A stretch of 64,000 bases of DNA from Psychromicrobium xiongbiense (lineage in GTDB: Bacteria; Actinomycetota; Actinomycetes; Actinomycetales; Micrococcaceae), in NCBI RefSeq assembly GCF_030271165.1, contig NZ_JASSZH010000014.1, positions 124,001-188,000 of the forward strand. Reading direction: 5' to 3'. Position numbers and translations under genes: made by a program. Numbering within the stretch: position 1 is the stretch's first letter; each line of letters starts with the position of its first letter. Below, piece after piece: positions 52,537 through 61,405 of the stretch. The notes below the pieces were generated by a model. That model did not search any database and was not told the DNA's origin. It saw only the letters and a list, made by a program, of their open reading frames with translations.

Positions 52537-54108
52537 CTAGTCATCGTGTGCCTCGGCGTACCAGGCGCCATTGCGGGTCATCAGGACCCAGGCTTCGCCG
52601 GATCCATCGACAATCTGGAAGCGATGCACCCGGCCGCTGCCCTTTTCCCACCAGCGCTCCTCTACTGGCCAGGGACCAGCCCACTTTTCCACTGTTCGCT
52701 GCCCTCCCGGCGTGGAATCCGGGTTGAAGATCTGCGGCACCCCGGAGAGTTCCATCCGGTCATCGACCTCCACCGAACGCCGGTGCTGATCCAGGAGCTG
52801 GACCGGCACCGGCTCGGCGAAGACGGTCGCCGGTGCGGGGCCGCTGAGCGCTCCTGGCCAGGGGCGCTCATGCAGCCTCTTCATCTCGCTCTCCGAGGCC
52901 GGGCCGGAGTCGCCCCAGGGAATCAGCGCCCGGCGGCGAGCCAGCAGACGCCCTCCGGTCAGGGCCGCGGTGAGCACCGCTGTATGGCCCAGCATGCTCT
53001 GCACCCGGGCCAGTCCATGGTGGATATGTTCCCGGGGCCCGTTGCCCCAGAGCCCACGGGCATGGTGCGCTACGTCATCGACCGTTTCCGGGATGATCCG
53101 CACCCGTACGATGCCGGCGCACAGCTGCTGACTTCCTTCCACCTCACCTTCCGATATTCCCGCCCCCTGGATCTGCCAGCGAATCCGATCAAGCACATCC
53201 TCGGCATCGAAGAAGCGAGGATGCTTCCACACCTTTTCCTGGTGTTGATACGAGTCGTCTGCCAGGTGAACCCGTAGCGCTGTGCAGACTTTTCCTTCAC
53301 GGGAGAGCTGGTCGATGAATCGCTCGGCAGAGGTTTTGACGGCAAAGGCCAGCTGATCCACGCGCTCCACTGACGGTTCGAAGTCGACCGTCACATCGAA
53401 AGGTGTGACGGGGGCTCGCGGCAGCACGGGGCGCCTGTCCAGTCCACGAGCCAGCAGATGCGCCTGCGCGCCATCGGCCCCGAACCGCTCCCGCACACTG
53501 ATCTGCTCCAGTGCGGCAAAATCTCCGAGAGTTCTCAATCCCAATTGCTCCAGGACCAGCGTCAGTTCGGGCTGCTGGAGAACATCCAGCCTCAGACTGG
53601 CCAGGAACGCCGGCGAGGCCTCCGGTGCGATGATCCGGATATCCTGGGCCAGCCGGGCAGCCTGTTCTGCGGCAAAAATCCCGTCGGCCACCCCCACTCG
53701 GGCGATGGAGCCGCTGAGCTCTTCGGCACTGTGCAGGAGCATATGGGCGGCTTCCCGTTCGCCGCCAAAGTACCTTGCGGGCCCCTGCGCCCGCACCACA
53801 CACGTGCCGGGCCGAATCGTCTGGACTCCGGGGATGACCTGCTCCACCGCAGCGATCACGGGTTCAAACCCCCGCTCGTCCACCGCTGGGTCGTAGGGAA
53901 AGATCTGCAGGCTGGGGCAGCGAGACTGCGCCTCCCGCTGCCGCAGGCCCCGCCGGACACCGTGCTCCCGGGCTTTGCCGGAACAGGCGAACACCATCCC
54001 CCGGTGGATCAGCGCCACCGGAAGATCCGAGGGGACGTCATACTCCGTCTGAGCGGCAACGATGGGCCAGTCCGGACACCACAACACCATGACTCGCTCG
54101 GTCGTCAT
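52537..54108 (-). CDS. imuB: ImuB, catalytically dead Y-family polymerase homologue
   Basis: ImuB is the scaffold of the mutasome: it binds the beta clamp, ImuA' and DnaE2. This 523-residue protein resembles Y-family polymerases (VMVLWCPDWPIVAA at the N-terminus, ARVGVADGIFAAEQAARL, LEQLGLRTLGDFAALE of the HhH region). The catalytic Asp and DE motif of active Y-polymerases are absent (WCPDWP instead of DxDxFFA), which is normal for ImuB. Its start overlaps the imuA' stop by one base (TGATG). Confidence 0.92.
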   Translation of the reverse strand: MTTERVMVLWCPDWPIVAAQTEYDVPSDLPVALIHRGMVFACSGKAREHGVRRGLRQREAQSRCPSLQIFPYDPAVDERGFEPVIAAVEQVIPGVQTIRPGTCVVRAQGPARYFGGEREAAHMLLHSAEELSGSIARVGVADGIFAAEQAARLAQDIRIIAPEASPAFLASLRLDVLQQPELTLVLEQLGLRTLGDFAALEQISVRERFGADGAQAHLLARGLDRRPVLPRAPVTPFDVTVDFEPSVERVDQLAFAVKTSAERFIDQLSREGKVCTALRVHLADDSYQHQEKVWKHPRFFDAEDVLDRIRWQIQGAGISEGEVEGSQQLCAGIVRVRIIPETVDDVAHHARGLWGNGPREHIHHGLARVQSMLGHTAVLTAALTGGRLLARRRALIPWGDSGPASESEMKRLHERPWPGALSGPAPATVFAEPVPVQLLDQHRRSVEVDDRMELSGVPQIFNPDSTPGGQRTVEKWAGPWPVEERWWEKGSGRVHRFQIVDGSGEAWVLMTRNGAWYAEAHDD

Positions 54109-54992
54109 CAGCTGCCCACCGCCTGCTGCTCCATCAGGTCCTGGGCCATCGGGCTCTGGTCAAAAAGATCCCGGGCTGGCAGATCCTGCGCTGAAAGCTC
54201 CGGCACCGAGCGGATGTGGGTTGTCCGTCCCGGGGAGGGTGAACCGTCCAGCCGGAGCTGTCCGCGCAGACTTCTGCCGTTACGCCATCGGGACTCCACC
54301 TGGATGCTGCGCCCGCTCAGCTGGCCGTACCCGGCACCCAGCCCCTCCCAACGGTTTTCCGTCACACGAAGCGTCGCATCAACAGCGGGCCAGGCACCCA
54401 GGGAAACCAGCACGGTATGGCGCTGCCGGAGTCTGGCCATCAGACGGGAGGTCTGCTGTTCGGTGGCCCGTTCCGGAGCATGCACCAACACCAGTCCCAT
54501 CACGTCAACCAATGCGGCGGTGACGCTCAGCCACTGATCGCCCGGCGAGGGCACCAGAACCAGGCGGTCCAGCGAGATGCCCCGCTGAGCAGCGGCTTCC
54601 ACGCCAAAGCCGGGAACGCCGATCACCGCGCACCAGAGCCCCGCCGCTGATGGGCCTGCCGCTAACGCCATGGCCAGTGCAGTGGAGTTCAGCGCGGCAT
54701 AGCTTCCACCGTGCTGGACCCCACCGCCCGGGAGCAGTCTGCCCAGACCAGGAAAGGTCTCCAGAACCCGGGAGCCCAGGGAGGCATCCTGCGCCAGGAG
54801 AATCCTGCTGCGTAACCGGTGGACCTCAGCCCGTCGTTCCTGAGCGTTCCCTCGCGCCGAACTGTCTGCTGCAGCCTCCTTCAGAGACTGAGGGGGCGAC
54901 TGCAGAGAATGCTTGAGAGAAGACCTCAGGGAGCGACTGGAATCACGGCGTGTCGCGCCGATGTCTTCGATTCCATGTGCTATGCGGCCCAT
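54108..54992 (-). CDS. imuA': ImuA' (RecA/SulA-like mutasome protein)
   Basis: This 294-residue member of the actinobacterial ImuA' group, first gene of the mutasome operon, shows a RecA-like core with GLGRLLPGGGVQHGGSYAAL near residue 84 (eroded Walker region) and AALVDVMGLVLVHAPERA. ATG 54992 is the only sensible start and lies just 10 bp downstream of a LexA-like box; no classic ribosome-binding site is seen. The function is inferred from mycobacterial ImuA'. Its C-terminal region is poorly conserved. Confidence 0.85.
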   Translation of the reverse strand: MGRIAHGIEDIGATRRDSSRSLRSSLKHSLQSPPQSLKEAAADSSARGNAQERRAEVHRLRSRILLAQDASLGSRVLETFPGLGRLLPGGGVQHGGSYAALNSTALAMALAAGPSAAGLWCAVIGVPGFGVEAAAQRGISLDRLVLVPSPGDQWLSVTAALVDVMGLVLVHAPERATEQQTSRLMARLRQRHTVLVSLGAWPAVDATLRVTENRWEGLGAGYGQLSGRSIQVESRWRNGRSLRGQLRLDGSPSPGRTTHIRSVPELSAQDLPARDLFDQSPMAQDLMEQQAVGS

Positions 54993-55002
54993 GGATCCAT
55001 AC

Positions 55003-55018
55003 TCGAATATATGTTCTA
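55003..55018. promoter_or_regulatory. LexA/SOS box of the mutasome operon
   Basis: TCGAATATATGTTCTA fits the actinobacterial consensus TCGAAC-N4-GTTCGA with two changes, and it stands immediately upstream of imuA'. A related half-site TAGAACATATAT lies at about 55045. Confidence 0.8.
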
Positions 55019-55107
55019 TTAAGTCAACTGGTGAGTATGACCACTAGAACATATATCCCCGACAGTATGCGTGACTCAGCCCGGTCAGAGCCTGCAGGAG
55101 AGGAAAA

Positions 55108-55911
55108 TCAGGGCTTGGGGCCGGGAACCTGAGACAGGACGCCGTTATTGAGCCCACGAATCCGATCGAGCGGCCAGGCGATCACCGAGGCCACACCCAC
55201 CACATCCTTGCGGGCAATGAAGCCCTTCAAGGGGGCATTCGGGTGCAGTCGCGAATCCGCCGAGTTCGGCCGGTTGTCCCCCATAACCCAGAATTCATCG
55301 GCCGGGACCACCACATCAAAGGGCAGCGCTCCGCCGGGCAAAGCGTACGGCTCATCCACCGGCTGCCCATTGATGATCACCCGACCCTGCGGGTCACAGC
55401 ACTGCACATGATCCCCCGGCAGGCCGATCACCCGCTTGACCAGATACTCCTGAGAAGGATCCGGAGCGAGCCCCAGGAACACCAGGACATTCTCCGCGGG
55501 GTTCGAGGCATGTTGCTGCTCCGCCGGGAGCCAGCCCTGAGTGTCCTTGAAGACCACGATGTCGCCGCGCTGGTACCCCGTGAAGCTCGGCCCAATCAGG
55601 TTGACGAAAACCCGGTCATTGATCAGTAGCGTGTTCTCCATCGAGGAAGAGGGAATGAAGAAGGCCCGGAAGAAGAACGTTTTGACCACCAGAGAGAGCG
55701 CCAGGGCGATCACCACGACGATGACGATCTCCTTGGCCCAGCGCCACGCCGCGTTCTGCGGCGGCTTACTGGCAGCGTGTTCCCCATGAGCAGCGTGTTC
55801 ACCACTCCTGGACGCAGAATCACCAGAGGCGGAACCGTCTGACGCAGAACCTCCAGTCGGGTTCCGGCGGTCGCTCCGACCGCGCAAACGTCGCCACACA
55901 CTCTGGTCCAT
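55108..55911 (-). CDS. lepB: Signal peptidase I
   Basis: LepB removes signal peptides outside the membrane. The protein has 267 residues. An N-terminal cytosolic part with Ser/Gly/His repeats (SASDGSASGDSAS) is followed by one transmembrane helix (about 65-85). The catalytic Ser is in IPSSSMENTL, the Lys in YLVKRVIGLPGD, and GDNRPNSADSR is box E. ATG at 55911 has AAAGGG about 7 bp upstream; a GTG 15 bp earlier (55926) is the alternative. It probably processes the exported proteins of this window, among others. Confidence 0.95.
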   Translation of the reverse strand: MDQSVWRRLRGRSDRRNPTGGSASDGSASGDSASRSGEHAAHGEHAASKPPQNAAWRWAKEIVIVVVIALALSLVVKTFFFRAFFIPSSSMENTLLINDRVFVNLIGPSFTGYQRGDIVVFKDTQGWLPAEQQHASNPAENVLVFLGLAPDPSQEYLVKRVIGLPGDHVQCCDPQGRVIINGQPVDEPYALPGGALPFDVVVPADEFWVMGDNRPNSADSRLHPNAPLKGFIARKDVVGVASVIAWPLDRIRGLNNGVLSQVPGPKP

Positions 55912-56051
55912 GGACCACCCTTTCACCGGACACCACTCTGAACAGCAAACGGGGCCAGCGCCGGGATGTCAATTACAACGGTCCTTCTGTGCACAGTTCA
56001 CAGCAGTCGACGGCCGTTAAGCCGTGAAGCACCGAGTCTGCGTTCAGGCTG

Positions 56052-57179
56052 CTAAAAGAGCACCGGCGTCGCTCTTTCCTGGGTGATGTCTTCGTCCTGC
56101 ACCAGCAGTTCCATGAACCTGTCGTTCACGAACAGCAGCTCACGGCCAGCCGAATGCGCCGAGAGAACTCCAGCCGCCTCAAGCCCCTTGAGCCACTTGG
56201 TGGCGGTCGGCCGGGAAACCCCGCGCTGCTCGATGACGTTGGTGATGCGGCAATAGGGTTGCTCGAAAAGAACGTCCGGGAGACCCACGTGTCCGCCTCC
56301 CGGCAACGAGGCAACCTTGTCCTTGACAGCAGCCTGCAATCGGTTGGCTTTGTCGATCTTCAGCAGTGTCGACTTGGCCGTTTGCCTGACACCCTCCAGC
56401 ATGTACTCGGTCCACTCAACCCACGATTCGTCGGAGGTCACCGCGCGGAGTGCCTGATAGTACTCATTCTTATGGGCGATGATGTACTTGGACAGGTAGA
56501 GGACAGGGAGGCTGAGAAGGCCTGCGGCGACCAACACCAGGACATTGAGAACACGTCCGGTGCGCCCATTACCATCCGCGAAGGGGTGGATTGCCTCAAA
56601 CTGATAGTGAGCCAGCGCCATCTTCACCAAAGGGTCCAGGCCCTGTGCCGAGTTCACGAACAGTTCCCAATCGACCAGCTTCTGATCAATGATCTGCCGG
56701 CCTTCGGGTGGCGTATATACCGCCCTCCTCGTCACGGGGTCACCAATATAGGCTCCTGATCCTGTTCGAAGATCCATCCCGTGCATCTTGATGATCGAGC
56801 ACACTTCACGGGCGATATTGGTGGTCACGCTTCCGCGCTCCTTCACCAGCCTGAACCCCTCGTTCAGGGCCGTCCGGTACCTTAATGCCTCACGGGCTGC
56901 AGGAGTGGCCGACGCCGCCTCGGTGTGCGCATACCTGAAGAGCTCGTCAGCAGTGGTCACAATATTCTCAATCTCGGAGCTGGCCTGGGCTTCCAGCAGA
57001 GGGATGGCATTGATGAGGACGGTGGGATTCGTCATGGACTGAGCTGCCTGATTCATCGCCGCCAAAGAAGCCCTTGCCTCGATCGTCAGCTTAAGGACGG
57101 CCGTGGTCTCCACCGATTTCATCGGCGGAAGCGCTGGCAGATCATTATAGGGAGCCTCAGGACGCCACAGTTCAGACAT
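56052..57179 (-). CDS. Fic family protein (AMPylase-type), N-terminal inhibitory helix
   Basis: This 375-residue Fic-domain protein transfers AMP or another nucleotide part to a target OH group. The catalytic motif HPFADGNGRTGR sits near residue 195. The inhibitory motif S-x3-E-N (in ASSEIENI, about residue 70) lies N-terminal, the class II arrangement, so the enzyme should be autoinhibited. A C-terminal winged-helix-like segment (RPTATKWLKGLEAAGVL) may bind DNA. It is solo. Class II Fic proteins of this build are common in bacterial chromosomes; the target is unknown. Confidence 0.92.
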   Translation of the reverse strand: MSELWRPEAPYNDLPALPPMKSVETTAVLKLTIEARASLAAMNQAAQSMTNPTVLINAIPLLEAQASSEIENIVTTADELFRYAHTEAASATPAAREALRYRTALNEGFRLVKERGSVTTNIAREVCSIIKMHGMDLRTGSGAYIGDPVTRRAVYTPPEGRQIIDQKLVDWELFVNSAQGLDPLVKMALAHYQFEAIHPFADGNGRTGRVLNVLVLVAAGLLSLPVLYLSKYIIAHKNEYYQALRAVTSDESWVEWTEYMLEGVRQTAKSTLLKIDKANRLQAAVKDKVASLPGGGHVGLPDVLFEQPYCRITNVIEQRGVSRPTATKWLKGLEAAGVLSAHSAGRELLFVNDRFMELLVQDEDITQERATPVLF

Positions 57180-57351
57180 GGAAAGACCCTATCGACTGTG
57201 GACAATCATGTAAACATTTTGACCAAAACTTTAACTATTGATCCGATGTTGAAAAACCTTGTACATGGTTGTCCCCATCGTGGCCACCACGCAACACCGC
57301 CTCGCGGCGGTCATGTTTGACGTGCGGCCCCAGGCGCGCCACGCTGGGTCC

Positions 57352-58002
57352 ATGGCATTCCGTCGTGCAACAGACCGTCCATCCGCCCTTCCACTCGTCT
57401 CCGTCGTGGCAGCGCTGGGTGGTGTGGCATTGCTCATGACCTCCTGCGGGGCAAGTCCGGCTCCCGCGCAGAGTTCTGGCCAGACAACGTCCGCTTCCGC
57501 CAGCAGCACACCCGGAACCTCCTCTTCGGCGGCCGCCAGCCCTTCGACATCGGCCGCTGCGGGTCCCAGCGGCCCTGCAGTGGGCCTACCGTGCACCGCT
57601 GCAGCGCTCAAGGGCACCCTCCATGACGGCAGTGGTGCCGCTGGCAGCGTCTACTACACGCTGACGCTGACCAATACGTCATCGACCATGTGTGTGCTCG
57701 ACGGATACCCCGGAGTCTCCCTGGTCGGCAAGGGCAACGGCACCCAGTTGGGCGCACCCGCGGACCGCGATGCCAGCCGTCCCTCGGCAGGTCCGATCAC
57801 CATGGTTCCGGGGGCAAGCGCCAATGCGGTGCTGCGGTACACCCAGGCCGGCAACTACCAGAACTGCACTCAGACTCCGGCCGACGGCCTGCGGGTCTAC
57901 CCGCCCAGTGCCACGGATTCGCTGTACATCGCCCAGCCACTTACGGCATGCACGGAAAGTTCAATGGTGCTGCTGGAAATCGGAGCTTTTGCCGCGTCGT
58001 GA
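57352..58002 (+). CDS. DUF4232-type lipoprotein
   Basis: This 216-residue putative lipoprotein has a signal sequence with lipobox LMTSC (about residue 29), Ser/Ala-rich linker sequence, then a beta-sandwich domain with CTAAALKGTL, LTNTSSTMCVLDGYPGVSLVG and a Cys-rich end (NCTQTPADG...TACTESSMV). The pattern matches DUF4232. ATG at 57352 is chosen (MAFRRATDRP); earlier in-frame starts lengthen the n-region unduly. Its last 42 bp overlap the convergent membrane gene. Confidence 0.8.
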   Translation: MAFRRATDRPSALPLVSVVAALGGVALLMTSCGASPAPAQSSGQTTSASASSTPGTSSSAAASPSTSAAAGPSGPAVGLPCTAAALKGTLHDGSGAAGSVYYTLTLTNTSSTMCVLDGYPGVSLVGKGNGTQLGAPADRDASRPSAGPITMVPGASANAVLRYTQAGNYQNCTQTPADGLRVYPPSATDSLYIAQPLTACTESSMVLLEIGAFAAS

Positions 58003-58521
58003 AGCTTGCAGCTGCTTCGGGCGCCGTGACGGGTTGAGTGCGGAGCGTAGTCTGCGCGCGGCCAGGGCGCAGAACACGGCATTGACCAACTGCAGAGCCA
58101 CCGTCACGGCAAGCAAATCCACCACGACGGCGGCGACGGCGCACAGAACGGTGGCCACCCCGAGCGTCATCAGCAGGCGGGCCCGCTCGACCACGCCGTA
58201 GCTGAGCAGGGCCGCACCCAGCACCGCCCATGCACCCAGCCCGTGCAGGACCGCGACCGAGGCACCCAGGAAAATTGCGAATTCCACCACACAGGCCAGA
58301 GAGATGTAGGACGGAGCGCTGGCTCGGACCACCGGACGATGCCGGGCAAACCACCACCAGCACACCAGGCCCAGGCCCACCGACGCCAGCGAGTAATAGA
58401 CCGCACGGAACTGAACGTCATCGGCCGCAACGACCGCCACCGGGGCGCCGACGGCGATGAGCGCGGCGAGCGCAGCCACAGGCACCCAGTTATTGCCCTC
58501 CCGGCCCACATACTCACCCAC
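57961..58521 (-). CDS. Small membrane protein, function unknown
   Basis: This 186-residue protein has about five helices (about residues 10-30, 40-55, 65-90, 95-115, 118-150) and a basic C-terminus. GTG at 58521 (MGEYVGREG) is chosen because TACACT ends 7 nt upstream, fitting a leaderless message. The 28-codon open extension before it would cover a promoter-like sequence. The family is not recognised. Confidence 0.65.
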   Translation of the reverse strand: MGEYVGREGNNWVPVAALAALIAVGAPVAVVAADDVQFRAVYYSLASVGLGLVCWWWFARHRPVVRASAPSYISLACVVEFAIFLGASVAVLHGLGAWAVLGAALLSYGVVERARLLMTLGVATVLCAVAAVVVDLLAVTVALQLVNAVFCALAARRLRSALNPSRRPKQLQASRRGKSSDFQQHH

Positions 58522-58610
58522 GAGCCTAAGTGTAGGTCCAGGGCCCCGGATCGAGCGTGCGAGATCTGGGCGGGACCTACACGGTAGGTCCAGGCCCCCT
58601 CGCACTCAAT

Positions 58611-58663
58611 GAGCACTTGCGCACAGTGATTCGCGCGGCGACTGTGCGGTACTGGACGCTCGA
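58611..58663. repeat. Diverged intergenic palindrome (GAGTGT family, P5)
   Basis: GAGCACTTGCGCACAGT (58611-58627) pairs imperfectly with ACTGTGCGGTACTGGACGCTC (58641-58661); CGCACAGT/ACTGTGCG is exact. The outer sequence CACTCAAT and CTCGAT recall the other family members. It lies between the membrane gene and the GntR gene. Confidence 0.6.
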
Positions 58664-58693
58664 TGGCGGGCGGGGTGGCAGCCGGGGCAGACC

Positions 58694-59410
58694 CTACGCC
58701 CAGTGCGTACCGCCGGCCCGCTGGCGGACGCTCTCCAGATGGTCGTGCAGCGCGCGCAAGGCGCCATCGTGGTTGCGGTCCTCCACACAGGCGAGGATTT
58801 TTGCGTGTTCCCGGAGCGCATCCTCCGAATCGACGTGCTCCGGCCCCTCCGCCCAGGTCTGACGCGTCCGGTGCACGTCCCAGCCAAGCATGTTCCGCAT
58901 GCCATCGAGATACCGATTGCCTGCGTACCGGAAGAATGTCCCGTGGAACTCGGCATCGGCCGCGAAGTGTTTCTGCACGAGAGAAAAATCAACGCTCTGC
59001 TCGTTGCGCAGCGCCGCGACAGTCTCAGCATGCTCCGCATGGCGTTCGCGCAGTTCATCGACGAAGCTGGGCCACTGGACAAACGCCCGGCTGAGCGCAG
59101 CACTCTCAATCACCTGGCGGGCATCGATGATCTCTCCGAGCTGCTCGGAGGTCAGGGGCGGCGCGACGATGTACCCACGGTTCGCGTGATATTCGATGGG
59201 GCCGAAGCGTTCGATCGACGCCAGGGCTTCACGCACCGGAGTGGGCGAGACATCAAGGTCGCGAGCCAGCGCTTCAATGCTCAGACGCTGCCCCGGCTCC
59301 CACAAGCCCGCGGTGAGCCGATCAACGATCATCGACTGCACTTCGCCACGGAGAACCTCACGCTTGCCCAACATCTGCTCCTCAAGGTTTCCGGGTCCCC
59401 ATCCAGGCAT
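58694..59410 (-). CDS. GntR-family regulator (FadR subfamily)
   Basis: This 238-residue regulator has an N-terminal winged helix (IVDRLTAGLWEPGQRLSIEAL, DVSPTPVREALASIE) and a helical FCD effector domain (with DARQVIESAA and metal-type His residues: HAEHAE, FHGTFF). It ends the minus-strand catabolic cluster and probably controls it. An ATG at 59374 (MLGKREVL) is an alternative start. The effector is likely a pathway intermediate. Confidence 0.9.
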   Translation of the reverse strand: MPGWGPGNLEEQMLGKREVLRGEVQSMIVDRLTAGLWEPGQRLSIEALARDLDVSPTPVREALASIERFGPIEYHANRGYIVAPPLTSEQLGEIIDARQVIESAALSRAFVQWPSFVDELRERHAEHAETVAALRNEQSVDFSLVQKHFAADAEFHGTFFRYAGNRYLDGMRNMLGWDVHRTRQTWAEGPEHVDSEDALREHAKILACVEDRNHDGALRALHDHLESVRQRAGGTHWA

Positions 59411-59467
59411 GATGATGGGCTGACGCGATGACGACGCCAGCCCATCATGTCATGAGTCTGTGACCAT

Positions 59468-60514
59468 TCAGGCAGTCTTTCCGGGGTAGAGAATCACCTT
59501 GTTCGCCTCGCCGCTGAGCAGCTCGATGACCGGACCCAGTTCGCCGAGCGGCATCCGGTGGGTGATCAGCCAGTCCAGCTCCACCCGACCGGCCTCGATC
59601 AGGGCGGAGAGTTCCTCCCAGGTCTCCCACAGCGCCCGGCCGTAGATGCCGTGAAGAGTGATCTCCTTCTTGTTGATGTACTGCGAAATGTTGAGCGAGA
59701 TCGGCTTGCCGGCGTGACCGACGGAGACGACCTGCCCGTTGCGGCGCACCGCGTCGAAGAGCGTCGGGTAGGCCGCAGCGACACCGGAGACTTCGAATGC
59801 GACGTCGACTCCACCACGGTGGGCGTGCTTCTTTTCGATGTACTCCAGCACCTCGGGACCGGGTGCGAAGGTCGTCGCGCCGAGGTCCGCTGCCAGGCCC
59901 CGACGGTATTCATTGGGCTCGATGGCGATGACCTCGGTCGCGCCGAGCATCAGGGCAAATTTCACGATGAGCAGGCCGATCGGACCGCAACCGGAGACGA
60001 GCACGGCGTTGGCTGCGATGTCCTTCCCACTGCGCTGGATGGCGTGCCAGGCCACACCGGAAGGCTCCAGGAGCGTGGCGGTTTCGAAGGACATCGAATC
60101 CGGGATCTTGAAGGCCAGGCTCTCCGGAACGGCAACCCGCTCCGCGAAAACGCCGTCGATGTCGTTGGCCAGCAGCTTCATGTCCATGCAGTTGCTGGGA
60201 CGTCCGGTGTTGCACATGTAGCAGGTGCCACAGGCTGCGTGGGAGTCCAGTGCGATGCGGTCGCCGACCTTGACCCGGGTGACTGCTGGGCCGACGGCGA
60301 TGACGACGCCGGCGCTCTCGTGGCCGAGCACGCGGGGGAATTCCATCGGGAATCCCTGAGCCGTCTCTCCCCATTCGAAGAATTCACGGTCCGAGCCGCA
60401 TACTGAGGCCGCCTTGACCTCCATCAGAATGTCGTTGTCACCGACGGTCGGCTCCGGGAAGTCGGTGACGTAGGTGGCTCCCGCGGCCGGTTCGGTTTTG
60501 ATGATTGCGCGCAT
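59468..60514 (-). CDS. Zinc-dependent alcohol/threonine dehydrogenase-like protein (MDR family)
   Basis: This 348-residue medium-chain dehydrogenase binds catalytic zinc (CGSDREFF, GHESAG) and structural zinc (CGTCYMC with a fourth Cys seven residues on). The Rossmann motif VSGCGPIGLLIVK lies near residue 170. GIYGRALWETWEEL near the end recalls L-threonine 3-dehydrogenase, but a polyol substrate is equally possible. ATG at 60514 (MRAIIKTEP) follows AGGAAC. It lies in the operon with two isomerases and an MHS transporter. Confidence 0.88.
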   Translation of the reverse strand: MRAIIKTEPAAGATYVTDFPEPTVGDNDILMEVKAASVCGSDREFFEWGETAQGFPMEFPRVLGHESAGVVIAVGPAVTRVKVGDRIALDSHAACGTCYMCNTGRPSNCMDMKLLANDIDGVFAERVAVPESLAFKIPDSMSFETATLLEPSGVAWHAIQRSGKDIAANAVLVSGCGPIGLLIVKFALMLGATEVIAIEPNEYRRGLAADLGATTFAPGPEVLEYIEKKHAHRGGVDVAFEVSGVAAAYPTLFDAVRRNGQVVSVGHAGKPISLNISQYINKKEITLHGIYGRALWETWEELSALIEAGRVELDWLITHRMPLGELGPVIELLSGEANKVILYPGKTA

Positions 60515-60570
60515 GAGTGTTCCTGTCGGTAAATATGGGTATAGAGAGTGGTACGTCGAAGAGCTGCTGC

Positions 60571-61332
60571 TCAATCGGTGGCTGGAAGATATTCGAGGCT
60601 AATCTCGCCTTGGTAGTCGGAGGATTCGACCGCCGCGAGGAAGCCCGGGAAGTCGATGCTCCCCGTTCCTGGCGCGCCCCGCCCGGGAGCATCCGCAAGC
60701 TGCAGGTGCTTCGTGTACGGCAGGAGGGTTTGCCAGGTGGCGTTGAGGTCAACACCGTTATTGGTGAGGTGGAAGGTGTCGAACAGGAGGCCGATATTCG
60801 TGCGGCCCTCTGCTTCACGATCGATGAACTCGGCGATGTCGTAGCCGTTCCGGAACGGGTAGTCCGGATTTCCCGCCACGCTGAGTGGTTCGATGAGGAT
60901 CGTTCCGCCGAAGCCTGCCACCAGATCGGCAGCGTACCGGTACCTGCGCCCGGCCACGCTCAGCTGCTCCTCGCGGGAGAAACGCTGGTCCAGGTTGCCC
61001 GCAGCGACGTTGAATTTCTTCACGCCCACGCGCTGCGCCATCGCCGCAATCGCTGCAATGCTCGCCGCGAATTCCTCTTCCCGGTCGGGCAGTGAGGCAA
61101 GTCCCCGCTCGCCGGCAGCACGATCCCCGCCATGGGAGTTGAGCGCAATCAGCTCGACGCCGGCCCACTCCAGCGACTCGGCGAATCCGTCCAGTTCCTG
61201 CTGCGGCGGCGTGGCACTGTCAAAGTCCCACCAGGACTCCACCCGCATGTAGCCGTCCGCACTGGCGGCAGCGGCTCGCCCAGTCAGCGGCAGGTAGCCG
61301 TACATCGTTGACAGATTGGCGGCATAGGTCAT
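60571..61332 (-). CDS. Sugar phosphate isomerase/epimerase (TIM barrel), A
   Basis: This 253-residue protein of the AP-endonuclease-2 TIM-barrel fold (xylose isomerase-like, hydroxypyruvate isomerase-like) has metal ligands in ILIEPLS (Glu), LLFDTFHL (Asp, His) and ISLEYLPA (Glu). ATG at 61332 has AAGGAGGA 6 bp upstream, a very strong ribosome-binding site. Members interconvert small keto/aldo sugars or acids; the substrate is unknown. Confidence 0.85.
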   Translation of the reverse strand: MTYAANLSTMYGYLPLTGRAAAASADGYMRVESWWDFDSATPPQQELDGFAESLEWAGVELIALNSHGGDRAAGERGLASLPDREEEFAASIAAIAAMAQRVGVKKFNVAAGNLDQRFSREEQLSVAGRRYRYAADLVAGFGGTILIEPLSVAGNPDYPFRNGYDIAEFIDREAEGRTNIGLLFDTFHLTNNGVDLNATWQTLLPYTKHLQLADAPGRGAPGTGSIDFPGFLAAVESSDYQGEISLEYLPATD

Positions 61333-61405
61333 GGGTCCTCCTTCGTTGTCCTTCAGGTGCTCATCAGATGGGGGTTGATCTCCGCGTGGCAGCGGAAGCA
61401 TCCGC

